Source: Candidatus Methanorudis spinitermitis | GTDB taxonomy: Archaea > Methanobacteriota > Methanobacteria > Methanobacteriales > Methanobacteriaceae | Direction of reading: 5' to 3' | Length of the DNA: 64,000 bases | Assembly: GCA_031286225.1 (NCBI GenBank) | Contig: JAITUQ010000007.1 | Coordinates: forward strand, 1 to 64,000 | Shown here: one piece after another, positions 49,554 through 58,753 of the stretch | How positions within the stretch are numbered: position 1 is the stretch's first letter | Layout of the letters: every line of letters begins with the position of its first letter | Translations under genes and position numbers: made by a program | Notes under the pieces: generated by a model | The model's input: only the letters and a program-made list of their open reading frames with translations | Told to the model about the DNA's origin: nothing | The model's database searches: none

Positions 49554-49646
49554 ATAAGCACACTTCATGTTTTTATACTTTAAAAAATAAAAAATTTTTA
49601 AAATAAATAAGCACACTTTGTGTTTAAAAGCTTTAAAAAATAAAAT
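49541..49646. repeat. 53-nt direct duplication of the secD 3' end
   Basis: The end of secD (ATTTTTAAAATAAATAAGCA from 49541, spanning the stop) is repeated from 49594. Similarity runs through CACTT(C/T)(A/G)TGTTT and TTTAAAAAATAAAA. The second copy lies after the stop and has no coding role. Confidence 0.8.
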
Positions 49647-49912
49647 CGAAGACTCTATAATATATTGAAATAACTAAAGAAAAGCTTCATTTTTCTAACT
49701 TGAAAAGCTATGCTTTTCAAATAATTAAAATATTTCAATTATTATTTTTTCTAAAAAAAATTTTTTTTTATAAAATTAAAATAAGAATAATGTTTTATAA
49801 TAATCTTTTTTTAATATTTATTGATTTTTTTTTTAAAAAAAAAAACACTATTAAAAAAATAAAGAAAATCAAATAAAAAATTTTAAATAAAAATTAAAAT
49901 ATAAAATCTTTT

Positions 49913-50374
49913 ATGAAAAAACCTGAGATGAAAGTTAAGCCTATAAAAAATGGTACTGTAATTGATCATATTACAGCTAATAAATCTCTTCATGTTTTAA
50001 AAATTTTAGGACTTCCTAGTGAAGATATAACTGTTACAATAGCTATGAATGTCTCATCAAAAGAATCAAAACAAAAAGACATTATGAAAATAGAAAATAG
50101 AGAATTGAAAACCAATGAATTGGATAAAATCGCTTTAATATCTCCTAATGCTACAATAAATATTATTAGAGATTATGAAATCATAGCTAAAAATAAAGTC
50201 AGCTTCATGGATGAATTAGAATCAATCATAAAATGTACTAATCCAAAATGTATTACAAATACAAATGAACCTATTGAACCTAAATTCCATCTTTTAAAAA
50301 CAAGCCCAATACTCCTAAGATGTCATTATTGTGAAAGATTAATTAAAGCTACTGACATTGACATGCAATTTTAA
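49913..50374 (+). CDS. pyrI: Aspartate carbamoyltransferase regulatory subunit
   Basis: Binds CTP and ATP and tunes aspartate carbamoyltransferase in pyrimidine synthesis. The 153-residue protein has the allosteric domain ([20 protein letters not shown]) and a C-terminal zinc domain, with four Cys in CTNPKC and CHYC. The catalytic subunit PyrB is not in the window, so the complex is encoded at two loci. The SD is weak, and Met6 is an alternative start. The gene's last codons are duplicated downstream. Confidence 0.94.
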   Translation: MKKPEMKVKPIKNGTVIDHITANKSLHVLKILGLPSEDITVTIAMNVSSKESKQKDIMKIENRELKTNELDKIALISPNATINIIRDYEIIAKNKVSFMDELESIIKCTNPKCITNTNEPIEPKFHLLKTSPILLRCHYCERLIKATDIDMQF

Positions 50375-50431
50375 AAAAGAAATATTGTGAAAATAATAAA
50401 GCTACTGACATTGACATGCAATTTTAAAAAA
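50328..50431. repeat. 53-nt direct duplication of the pyrI 3' end
   Basis: The gene end AAAGCTACTGACATTGACAT and the following CAATTTTAAAAAA at 50345-50378 recur exactly at 50398-50431. Looser similarity upstream includes TATTGTGAAA. The second copy repeats the last nine codons plus stop but is not attached to an ORF. Confidence 0.88.
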
Positions 50432-50472
50432 AAAACAATGAAAATATCTTCAAATTTTGCAAGAATAATAAA

Positions 50473-51297
50473 TTAAATGTTTTTACTATATTTTAAAAAT
50501 GCTTTCATTTGATTATAAGAAGCTAAAACACTTCCTGAAGCTATTTTGCCATGCGGAGATTTAACCTCACATGTAACAGCAGGGATGCCATTTAAATTCA
50601 AATTATCTTCGAGAGCACCAGGATAAGATTTAGCTGCTAGATATTCATTTTTATAAGGATGACCAGTTAATTTAGAAATAGCTTTTGCCATTTTAGCACT
50701 TTCTATAGTTGGATTATCTGTTCCAAGAATAAAATTTTTACCTGGTACTCCACCTGGTTGAGTAGAATGAAAATCACCAACCCCCTCTATTTTCTTATTT
50801 TTAGCAAATTTAATAATATTATTAGTTAAAGTTCCTGAATTATTAGCTACTGAATTTAAATTTTTAACATTGAAAAAACGCACATTTGACGCTGTAGATT
50901 TTGGAGCAACAAATGGAATAATATAAATCGTTCCTTTAATAGGTTTTTCTTTTTCAAATTTATATAAATTATTTATAAGTCGTATAGCTGCAACTTGAGA
51001 TGATAATTCATTTCCATGGACCCCCGCAACAATAAGTGTTGTAGGGCCATCACCATCGCCAAATTTAATAACAGGAGTGCCTTTTTTAGCTGCTTTTATG
51101 ACATCCATTACTATTTGAGAATTTGGAATGTTTTTTTTAATTAGATTATTTTTTGTAACATCTCCACCACTTCCCCATTTGTATGTAGTAATTTCAGCTC
51201 CTGAAGCTACTTGAATAGCTATTAAAAAAATAGATATTAAAAATAATACCCCTATAATATTTTTAATTTTAATGAATTTTTCCTCCTTAATTAACAA
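50473..51297 (-). CDS. Secreted or anchored aspartoacylase/M14-like zinc hydrolase
   Basis: About 274 residues with an N-terminal membrane or signal helix (IIGVLFLISIFLIAIQVASG). The extracytoplasmic domain has VAGVHGNELSSQVAAIRLIN (HxxE zinc pair), VGDFHSTQPGG (third zinc His) and TCEVKSPHG (probable catalytic Glu), as in the succinylglutamate desuccinylase/aspartoacylase branch of M14. The start is unclear: the frame opens at TTG (51297), but a strong AAGGAGG sits inside it, 8 bases before an ATT codon. A role in pseudomurein peptide cleavage is possible. Confidence 0.7.
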   Translation of the reverse strand: MLIKEEKFIKIKNIIGVLFLISIFLIAIQVASGAEITTYKWGSGGDVTKNNLIKKNIPNSQIVMDVIKAAKKGTPVIKFGDGDGPTTLIVAGVHGNELSSQVAAIRLINNLYKFEKEKPIKGTIYIIPFVAPKSTASNVRFFNVKNLNSVANNSGTLTNNIIKFAKNKKIEGVGDFHSTQPGGVPGKNFILGTDNPTIESAKMAKAISKLTGHPYKNEYLAAKSYPGALEDNLNLNGIPAVTCEVKSPHGKIASGSVLASYNQMKAFLKYSKNI

Positions 51298-51672
51298 AGC
51301 TTATTATTATTTTAATAATTTAAAGAATTTTAATAATTTAAAGAAAATTAATTACTTAAATAATTAAAAGATAATTTATTATTTTAATAATTAATAAATA
51401 TTGCTATAATAATCAGGAAATCGTTATATTATATGAAAAAATGATAAAAGTAATTTTTAATCATTATTATCTTTTTTTATATAAAATAATAATAAATTAA
51501 GATAAAAATAAATTAAAATAATATAAATTATTTATATTAAATTATTTTAGAATTTTTAATCATTCATATTATTTATATCATATTCTTAAAATATTTTACA
51601 ATTCTTAGAATTTTAATCTATATTCAGATTATTAATACAATATTCTAAAATATTCTACAATTCTTAAAAAAA
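51298..51672. other. 375-nt AT-rich gap with short repeats
   Basis: Near-repeats ATTTTAATAATTTAAAGAA (around 51307-51345) and AATATT(T/C)TACAATTCTTA (about 51594 and 51650) are seen. No ORF. The second pair lies just past the 3' end of the oxidoreductase gene. Confidence 0.4.
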
Positions 51673-52956
51673 TTATCCAGAACAATTATTTATTATATAC
51701 TTAGAAAGTCTTTTTGATAATGCCAAGATTGTTAGTATTGGAGGTGCTCCAGGAGATTTTGGCAGTACACTTGCATCACTAACAAACAAACCATTTATTT
51801 CACTTTCTAAATTTTCATTAACAATTTCTCCAATAGCTGCTGTTCCACCAGGATGAGCTCCTCTTAAATTTGTAGAAATAATAGAGTTAGGATCAACACC
51901 CGCTTCAATTAAAATAGCTCCAGCAATAGCTGATCCTTCAGCTATAAATCTAACATCTTTAATTGAGTTCTCTTTAATAACTTTTCCATCTTTTATCTTA
52001 CCATAGTTATCATCAGGAATCTTAATCATTATACCTAATATATCTTTTTTATCAGTGGCTTCTTTTTTAAGTTCATTAGCGATAAATTGAGCATAATGCG
52101 GAGAAAGAATAAAATTTCTTCCTTTAATCAAAGCATTCATTTGAATTTCTTTATTAAAGTTAATATTCTTTAACTTTCCCCCAATAGTTACAAAAGAATC
52201 TATGAAAAGTTTTTCACCAGCTTTAATTCCTATTTTTTGAAGTAAGATAGCTGAATCAATAGCCCCAGCAGCTAATATAACTAAATCTGATTCGATGAGC
52301 GTGTTAAAATCTTCATCTTTAAAACTTTCGTCTTTACAATCTTCATCCCTAAAATTCCCATCCTTGAAATCTTCATCTTTGTGATTTTTTCTAACACGGA
52401 CTCCTTTGACCTTATTGTCTTCAATAACTATATCAACAACTTCACTATTGCATAAAAGCTTAGCTCCATTATCAATAGCTATTCTAACAAAATCTATAGA
52501 AGACCATTTTGCATTTTGTAAGCATCCAAATGAACAGTGCCCACATGGAATACATTCATTATCTCTAATAAATTTTGGCATTTTTTTAACATCTAAGTCT
52601 AAATCATTAGCTACATCCATGATTTTTCTTGTTCCCTCTCCAAAACAATTATCATTCATTGGATGAATTGAAAGTAATTTTTCAACTTCATCTAATTCAT
52701 TTGAAATGTTAATGCCTAAATTATTAAGTTCTTTTTCAAGAACCCTTACTCCATTTCCTGCTGCAACAACTGTAGATCCACCAAGACATGTAGTTTTCAA
52801 TAAATCAATTGGTTCATCAAATTCATCATAGCAATTAAAAGCATCATTTACATTTATAAAAGGTCCTTTTTCAACAATTGTTACAGGAATATTAGCTAAT
52901 GCTAATTCCATAGCTAAAATTCCCCCTCCAGCACCTGAACCAACAATAACAACCAT
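51673..52956 (-). CDS. GMC-type FAD-dependent oxidoreductase
   Basis: A 427-residue flavoprotein with the N-terminal FAD-binding loop VVIVGSGAGGGILAMELA, ATG-type motif TTCLGGSTVVAAGNGVRV, a Cys-rich stretch CIPCGHCSFGC (about 155-165) suited to a metal or Fe-S site, DLVILAAGAIDSAILLQ, and the C-terminal GAHPGGTAAIGEIV and LFVSDASVLPKSPGAPP typical of GMC enzymes. Substrate unknown. A repeated acidic insert (about 204-229, units like KDEDF) interrupts the FAD domain. GGGGTAA SD. Confidence 0.85.
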   Translation of the reverse strand: MVVIVGSGAGGGILAMELALANIPVTIVEKGPFINVNDAFNCYDEFDEPIDLLKTTCLGGSTVVAAGNGVRVLEKELNNLGINISNELDEVEKLLSIHPMNDNCFGEGTRKIMDVANDLDLDVKKMPKFIRDNECIPCGHCSFGCLQNAKWSSIDFVRIAIDNGAKLLCNSEVVDIVIEDNKVKGVRVRKNHKDEDFKDGNFRDEDCKDESFKDEDFNTLIESDLVILAAGAIDSAILLQKIGIKAGEKLFIDSFVTIGGKLKNINFNKEIQMNALIKGRNFILSPHYAQFIANELKKEATDKKDILGIMIKIPDDNYGKIKDGKVIKENSIKDVRFIAEGSAIAGAILIEAGVDPNSIISTNLRGAHPGGTAAIGEIVNENLESEINGLFVSDASVLPKSPGAPPILTILALSKRLSKYIINNCSG

Positions 52957-53243
52957 TTAATTACCCCAATAAGAATAATCTAATTTTTAATATTTAATAT
53001 AGAGATATTTAAATTTATAATCATAAATAAATAGTCATATAACTATTGTTATTAACAACTCTATTGTTATTAATAATTAATATCAATACCGTATTACTAA
53101 TGAAAAATAGGATAAATCATTAAAAAAAATATCATTAAATTAATGAATATGAAATGAACTGAATATGAAAAATATAAAAAATATGAAAAAATACATTTTA
53201 TAAAATAATAAGAAAGTTAATTATTTTAAAAATATATTATTTA

Positions 53244-53336
53244 TTATTCTGCATCTATCATCTCACCATATGAAAGCTCAATTTGGCATCCTTTAGGACC
53301 ACAACAGAAATGTTGTAAATCAGTTTGAATAATCAT
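53244..53336 (-). CDS. 30-residue Cys-containing small protein
   Basis: ATG with a strong GAGGTGA SD five bases upstream encodes MIIQTDLQHFCCGPKGCQIE then LSYGEMIDAE and a TAA stop. Three Cys (11, 12 and 17) in FCCGPKGC could bind a metal or undergo modification. Composition is clearly richer in G and C than the flanks, as in a true gene. Family unknown. It lies between the oxidoreductase gene and the zinc-ribbon surface protein on the same strand. Confidence 0.5.
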   Translation of the reverse strand: MIIQTDLQHFCCGPKGCQIELSYGEMIDAE

Positions 53337-53765
53337 TTTTTTCACCTCTATTTAAAAAAAAACTATAATACAATCATGTTCTATCATATAAACATGATAT
53401 ATATCATAATATTTAGTCTATACTAAATAGCAATTCTAAAATTTTAATTAATTACTACTATCCAATCTTATAATTAATATTTATATAATATAAATATTTT
53501 GTGGTTAGTGCAAATACTAATTATTTTCTATAAAATAAAATTTAAAATAGAAAAAGTAATAGAATGATTAACATGAAATAAATTATAATAATTCATAGAT
53601 ATATAAAATACTTGATAGTTCTTATCTAAATTTAATAATAAGGTAGAATTAACTATTTTTTTAAATGATTTTATTTTCTAATAAATATTTTTTTAAATTA
53701 TTTAGCTGATGATTATATTCAAAAAAAGATAAAAAGAATGATTTTACATGGTTAATAGAATAATT
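53337..53765. other. 429-nt AT-rich gap, no gene seen
   Basis: Holds the SD and presumed promoter of the 30-residue ORF at its left edge. Otherwise A/T-rich with no ORF or RNA-like island. Confidence 0.35.
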
Positions 53766-54134
53766 TTACATCATCAATTCCATGAAAAGGTTATTTTTTG
53801 AATAATTATTTTCAGCAGGTATAAGGTTTTCCCTAGAACCATAGCCATTTTTATCTTTGCCTGATACAGCACAATAGTCAGCTCCACAATAGGAGCAAGT
53901 TAATTCAACTTCAAAAGTTCCTTTAGGATTTACTGTTAAAGAATTATATGCTCCACACAAGGGACAAAAATTATACCATGTTTTCGTGAAATTTTCATAT
54001 GGCAAATTTGTATCTGCACTTGGTTTGGCTGTTACGGTTACTGTAGAAATAGCTGGAACCATAGCTACTCCTATTAAAGATAAGATAAGTATTAAAGCAG
54101 TTCCAATGAAAAATCTTTTATAATTAGTCTTCAA
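53766..54134 (-). CDS. Membrane-anchored zinc-ribbon protein
   Basis: About 122 residues if begun at TTG 54134, which follows a GAGGAG SD; the frame is open to 54191. A hydrophobic helix (FFIGTALILILSLIGVAMVP) anchors or exports it. The outer domain has CPLCG and CSYCGADYC knuckles within NFCPLCGAYNSLTVNPKGTF. Similar zinc modules occur in surface proteins of Methanobacteriales. The partner is unknown. Internal Asn/Lys-rich tail. Confidence 0.7.
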   Translation of the reverse strand: MKTNYKRFFIGTALILILSLIGVAMVPAISTVTVTAKPSADTNLPYENFTKTWYNFCPLCGAYNSLTVNPKGTFEVELTCSYCGADYCAVSGKDKNGYGSRENLIPAENNYSKNNLFMELMM

Positions 54135-54171
54135 AAGTATCAAACTCCTCTTAGTTAATATAAAATTTTGT

Positions 54172-54237
54172 TTAGATTTTTTGCTTTGCAATAAAAACCA
54201 AAACTGAGTCTGCCACGATTTTTGAAGATTTAAACAT
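54172..54237 (-). CDS. Possible 21-residue leader peptide with strong SD
   Basis: ATG preceded by GGAGGT encodes MFKSSKIVADSVLVFIAKQK plus I, ending 38 bases before the TTG start of the zinc-ribbon protein. It overlaps that gene's longer open frame in another phase. It may be a genuine small peptide, a leader, or the true 5' end of the gene broken by a frameshift. Confidence 0.35.
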   Translation of the reverse strand: MFKSSKIVADSVLVFIAKQKI

Positions 54238-54434
54238 TATAATACCTCCACATAGAAATAATAATCATCAAAGATAGATAATTAAATTATAGTAATAATA
54301 TAGAATAGTCATGTATAATACTACAAATTACATTTCATATAGAATAAGTTAATATAATTCCATATATAACTTAACATTAAATAAAAATATTATCATTATA
54401 ATATCTTTCATTAAAATAATTAGTAATCCTTATA

Positions 54435-54895
54435 TTTAAATCTTGCTATAATCAATGGTAATATGGCATCCGATTAACTTATAACTTATAAATTAGCAAT
54501 TCAATTAACATTAAAAAGATTATAAATAATTTTAAAAATATCTAAAATAATATAGACGGATATCTTAAAAAATAAGTAACAATAAAATTATTTCAATTAA
54601 TAATGAATAATAAATAAAAAAAAGAAAAAATATTTGATTATAGCCTTGGTAATTCGTAATTCTAAGATTTAAATCTTAGTATAATCAATGATAATCTGGC
54701 ATCCGATTAACTTATAACTTATAATAAGCTATTCTATTAAGATTAAAAAGATTATAAATAATTTTAAAAATATCTAAAATAATATTAAATGAATATCTTA
54801 AAAAATAAGTAATAATAAAATTACTTCAATTAATAATAATTAATAAATTAAAAAGATATTTAGTTATAGCTCCCAAATTAAAAAGTTATTAATGA
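54435..54895. repeat. Two imperfect copies of a ~230-nt noncoding unit
   Basis: Unit 1 (from 54435) and unit 2 (from 54668) share most of their length, with a 233-nt period. The best-kept part is GGCATCCGATTAACTTATAA at 54465 and 54698. TAAAAAGATTATAAATAATT and ATATCTTAAAAAATAAGTAA are also shared. No ORF runs through either copy. It could be a duplicated small RNA gene, a promoter region or a decayed mobile repeat. The flanks up to 55177 are plain AT-rich. Confidence 0.85.
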
Positions 54896-55177
54896 TTAAA
54901 GAAAATAAAACAAACAAAAATAGCTATTTCATTATATTAGTTGTTGTAATTATAAATTTTTCATTTTAAAAAAAAAAATAGATAAATAAAATCATTTCTT
55001 ATTTTTTAAAAAAAAAAAAAGTTAATAAAATTCATCTCAATATCAAAAATATTATCCAATACTTTTGTATAAATAATAAATTAATTAGATAAAAAAAATT
55101 ATTTAAAGGAATTATTTAAAAAAATTATCAAATGATAAATACCTAATTTCAATAAATAAAAATAAAGCAGGGGAATT

Positions 55178-56545
55178 ATGGAAGAAAATTTAGATTTATT
55201 CGGGAAAATAATTAATACAATCGAATCAAATGTTGACTATATTGATATAAGAGCAGTAAAAGGAGATAACACCAATATTTTAATGAAAGATGGGAAAATT
55301 CAGGAGATAAGTTCTGGATTAGACATTGGAGCTAGAATAAGAGTTTTAAATAATGGTGCTTGGGGTTTTGCTTTTACAAACGATTTAAATAAATTAGATG
55401 AAATATCTAAAACAGCTATAAAAATATCAAATTCACTATCAGGAGATGTAAAATTAGCTGAAAATGAGGTAATCGAAAATAAAATAAAAATATCTCCTAA
55501 AATACCTGTATCAGATGTTTCAATTGAAGATAAAAAAGAATTAATATTAGATGCAAATAAAGCAGCTAATATTGACCATGTTGTAAGTACAACTGTTAGT
55601 TATTCAGATAGCCAATCTCAAAGTGTTTTTCTAAGTAGTGAAGGTAGTTCAATAATTATGGATGAAGCAAGAATAGGACTATTTTTAAATGCTGCAGCAT
55701 CTTCTGGAGATATAATACAATTTGGCCATGGTAGTATCGGGGGGACCAAAGGGTTTGAAATTTTAAAAGATGCAGACATTGAAAAATTTGCAAGAAAAAT
55801 AGGGCAAAAAGCTAATAGACTACTAAAAGCAGAGACTCCTCCTTCAGGGAAGTTTACAATTATAGCTGATAATGATTTAACTGGTGTTTTTATACATGAA
55901 GCAGTAGGGCATGCAGTAGAAGCTGATCTAATTTTACAAAATGATTCAATTTTAAAAGACAAAATCGGAGTTAAAATAGGTTCAGAAATTGTGAATATAG
56001 TTGATGATCCAAGTTATGATGGTTTCGGATATTATGCATATGACGTAGAAGGTGTAGAAACTGGGAAAACCCAAATTGTTAAAAATGGAAAGCTAGCATC
56101 ACTATTAAGTTCTCGAGAATCTGCTTCAAAATTAAATATGAAATCAACAGGAAATGCAAGATCACTAGTAAGTGATCAACCAATAGTAAGGATGAGTAAC
56201 ACCTACCTTGAACCTGGAAATATGAATTTTGAAGAATTAATCGAAGATATAAAAGAAGGAATATATCTTAAAGGTTCAAGAGGAGGGCAAGTAGATACTG
56301 GAAAAGGAATTTTCCAATTTAACGCTGCTGAATCTTTCGAAATAAAAGATGGTGAGGTAAAAAATCCTTTAAGAGATGTTTCATTATCTGGAAATATTTT
56401 AAAAACATTGAATCATGTAGATGCTCTTGGATCTGATTTTAAATTAAGTGTAGGTTTCTGTGGAAAATCTGGGCAAACAGTTCCTGTAGGAGATGGAGGA
56501 CCCCATACACGTATATTAGAAGCTATTGTTGGAGGCAGTAGCTAA
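55178..56545 (+). CDS. tldD: Metalloprotease TldD
   Basis: A 455-residue TldD-family protein that, with TldE/PmbA, forms a chamber that cleaves small or modified peptides. The zinc motif is HEAVGH (His240, Glu241, His245). GMDG-like features include [20 protein letters not shown] and the C-terminal [19 protein letters not shown]. No TldE gene is within the window. An AGGGGAA SD precedes the ATG. Confidence 0.93.
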   Translation: MEENLDLFGKIINTIESNVDYIDIRAVKGDNTNILMKDGKIQEISSGLDIGARIRVLNNGAWGFAFTNDLNKLDEISKTAIKISNSLSGDVKLAENEVIENKIKISPKIPVSDVSIEDKKELILDANKAANIDHVVSTTVSYSDSQSQSVFLSSEGSSIIMDEARIGLFLNAAASSGDIIQFGHGSIGGTKGFEILKDADIEKFARKIGQKANRLLKAETPPSGKFTIIADNDLTGVFIHEAVGHAVEADLILQNDSILKDKIGVKIGSEIVNIVDDPSYDGFGYYAYDVEGVETGKTQIVKNGKLASLLSSRESASKLNMKSTGNARSLVSDQPIVRMSNTYLEPGNMNFEELIEDIKEGIYLKGSRGGQVDTGKGIFQFNAAESFEIKDGEVKNPLRDVSLSGNILKTLNHVDALGSDFKLSVGFCGKSGQTVPVGDGGPHTRILEAIVGGSS

Positions 56546-56595
56546 ATCGATACAAGCCTATAACAAGATATTAATATAAAATGATTAATTTATTT

Positions 56596-56687
56596 AAATA
56601 AAATATTTCTTAAAATCATTATTAAACTAAAAATAAAATATTTTAAAAACCATTATTTAGTTAAAATAAAATATTTCTTAAAATCAT
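56596..56687. repeat. Direct repeat downstream of tldD
   Basis: The 24-mer beginning AAATAAAATATTTCTTAAAA occurs exactly at 56596-56619 and 56664-56687 (period 68), within the short spacer between tldD and the AMMECR1 gene. A partial third copy (AAATAAAATATTTTAAAA) lies between them. Confidence 0.75.
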
Positions 56688-56755
56688 GCAAAAATAGTTA
56701 TCTATATTTAAGTGAGTGCATATCCATATAGTAGAAGAATATTGGAGATGAGCTA

Positions 56756-57319
56756 TTGTTAAGGAAAGAAGATGGGAATTATTTGATTAGAATAGCTAAA
56801 AAAGCAATTAATGAATACATAATTAATAATACTAAAATTGACGTTCCAAAAGACTGTCCAGAATATTTAAAAGAAAAATTAGGAGTTTTTGTTACTTTAA
56901 ATGAAAGTAAAAATTTAAGAGGATGTATTGGTTATCCTGAGCCAATTGAACCTCTTATAAAAGCTGTAATTGATGTTAGTATTTCAGCAGCTACAGCTGA
57001 CCCTCGTTTTCCAAAATTAACAGAAGATGAACTGAGTAAAATTGAAATTGAAGTAACTGTTTTAACTAAACCAAAAATTATCCAAGTTTCAGACCCTAAT
57101 GAATATCCAAAGAAAATAGCTATTGGAGAAGATGGCCTAATAATAGAAAAAGGATTTAATAAAGGTTTACTTCTCCCACAAGTAGCTACTGAGCATGGAA
57201 TGGATAGTGAAGAATTTTTATCTAATACTTGTATGAAAGCAGGTTTGGATTATAGCTGTTGGTTAAATAGTGATGTGAAAATATCTTCTTTCCAAGGACA
57301 AATATTTAAAGAAAGCTAA
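56756..57319 (+). CDS. AMMECR1 domain protein
   Basis: A 187-residue cytosolic protein of the AMMECR1 family, present in archaea and eukaryotes, with the signature LRGCIGYPEPIEPL (about 60-73), SAATADPRFPKLTEDEL and GLLLPQVATEHGMDSEEFL. Biochemical role unknown; a nucleic-acid-linked function has been proposed. It starts at TTG behind a GGAG SD. It lies 210 bases behind tldD on the same strand. Confidence 0.9.
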   Translation: MLRKEDGNYLIRIAKKAINEYIINNTKIDVPKDCPEYLKEKLGVFVTLNESKNLRGCIGYPEPIEPLIKAVIDVSISAATADPRFPKLTEDELSKIEIEVTVLTKPKIIQVSDPNEYPKKIAIGEDGLIIEKGFNKGLLLPQVATEHGMDSEEFLSNTCMKAGLDYSCWLNSDVKISSFQGQIFKES

Positions 57320-57432
57320 GAGAAATAAAATTTCCAATTAAATAATAAAACTAGATAAAATTAGATAATATATTTATGATATTTAAAAAAAAATGATATT
57401 ATGAATGACAATAGTAATTAAAAATCATTATA

Positions 57433-57527
57433 TAAAAAAAGGATAATATAAAAAAATAATAATATTAAAAATAAGAATTAAAAAAGGATAATATAAAAAA
57501 TAATAATATTAAAAATAAGAATTAAAA
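57433..57527. repeat. 45-nt tandem duplication before the GTPase gene
   Basis: The unit starting AAAAAAGGATAATATAAAAA and ending ATTAAAAATAAGAATTA occurs twice in a row (GGATAATATA at 57441 and 57486), with one A less in the second copy. It lies in the gap 57320-57635, which has no ORF. Confidence 0.85.
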
Positions 57528-57635
57528 AATATATGAAATAACTATTATTAGCTGAATAAAATAAAAAAAAATATAGCTATTTAGTAATTATATATTAAAA
57601 ATGAATAATTTAAGTCTTAAATAGCTAGTGATTAT

Positions 57636-58646
57636 ATGATTATACCAACAATCCCCACACCAGATGAACTTTTAGATAAAGGATTTCGAAGAGGAAAAAA
57701 AGCAGCTGATCTAGTTAGAACTTCTAAAATACCAAGACATTTAAAATCCAAAAGAATCGAAGAGCAAAGAGTTGTAACTTCTTGTCAGGTAATCAAAGAT
57801 AGAATTAAAATGATTCTTGATCGTGTTCCAGATATTGAAAGCCTTCCTGAATTTTATCAAGACTATATAGATATTACTGTTGGGATTGATAAAATGAAAC
57901 AATCTCTTGGAGGATTGAATTGGGCATATGGAATAATTACTCAGCTTGAAAAAGATTATGCCAGTAGAATTAGAAAATCTCCCTCAGAAAAAGCATCAAA
58001 GCTTCAAAAACAAGTATATGGTAGAATAGCTTCGGTTGTAAATAAAATAAAAAAAGATCTCGATTTTTTAGACTTTGCAAAAGCAAGTTTAAGAAACATG
58101 CCCACCATTGATTTTGAAGCTACTACAGTTGTAATAGCTGGATTTCCTAATGTAGGTAAATCAACTTTACTTAGACAAATAACTGATGCTGAGCCAAAAG
58201 TAGCTGATTATCCTTTCACAACAAAAGGGATACAAATTGGACATTTAGAAAGAAATTGGAAAAAGATACAAATTATTGATACTCCAGGACTCTTAGATCG
58301 ACCATTTCTAGAAATGAATGATATTGAGCTAAATGCTATGGTAGCTCTTGAACATTTAGCTGACACAATCTTATTTATAATTGATTCATCCGAAACATGT
58401 GGATATCCTATAGAAAGTCAATACCATCTTTCAAAAGAAATCAAAAGAATCTTCAATATTCCAATGATTTATTTATTTAATAAAATAGATATTTCAATAA
58501 ATAAAAATACAGATAATGATGATGGTCTATTAAAAAAATATTTTAATGAAATAGATGACTATTTACTTGTTTCTGCATATAATGGTAAAGGGATTGATGA
58601 GATAATAGCTATTTTAGAAAAAGTTGAAAAAATAAAAAAAGAATAA
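57636..58646 (+). CDS. Nog1-family GTPase
   Basis: A 336-residue archaeal homologue of Nog1, an OBG-group GTPase that acts in large ribosomal subunit assembly. Helical N-terminal domain 1-155 ([20 protein letters not shown]), then the G domain: G1 GFPNVGKST (about 168-176), G2 in [10 protein letters not shown]3 [10 protein letters not shown]4 NKID and G5 VSAYNGKG. The eukaryotic C-terminal extension is absent, as is normal in archaea. A short GTGAT SD. Confidence 0.93.
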   Translation: MIIPTIPTPDELLDKGFRRGKKAADLVRTSKIPRHLKSKRIEEQRVVTSCQVIKDRIKMILDRVPDIESLPEFYQDYIDITVGIDKMKQSLGGLNWAYGIITQLEKDYASRIRKSPSEKASKLQKQVYGRIASVVNKIKKDLDFLDFAKASLRNMPTIDFEATTVVIAGFPNVGKSTLLRQITDAEPKVADYPFTTKGIQIGHLERNWKKIQIIDTPGLLDRPFLEMNDIELNAMVALEHLADTILFIIDSSETCGYPIESQYHLSKEIKRIFNIPMIYLFNKIDISINKNTDNDDGLLKKYFNEIDDYLLVSAYNGKGIDEIIAILEKVEKIKKE

Positions 58647-58753
58647 AAGATTATTTGATATGATTTTTTAAAAAATTCTTATAATATTAAATCAATAATT
58701 ATAATCAAACTAATTTAAATTAACAATTCAAAATTAACTATAGGAGGAATTAT

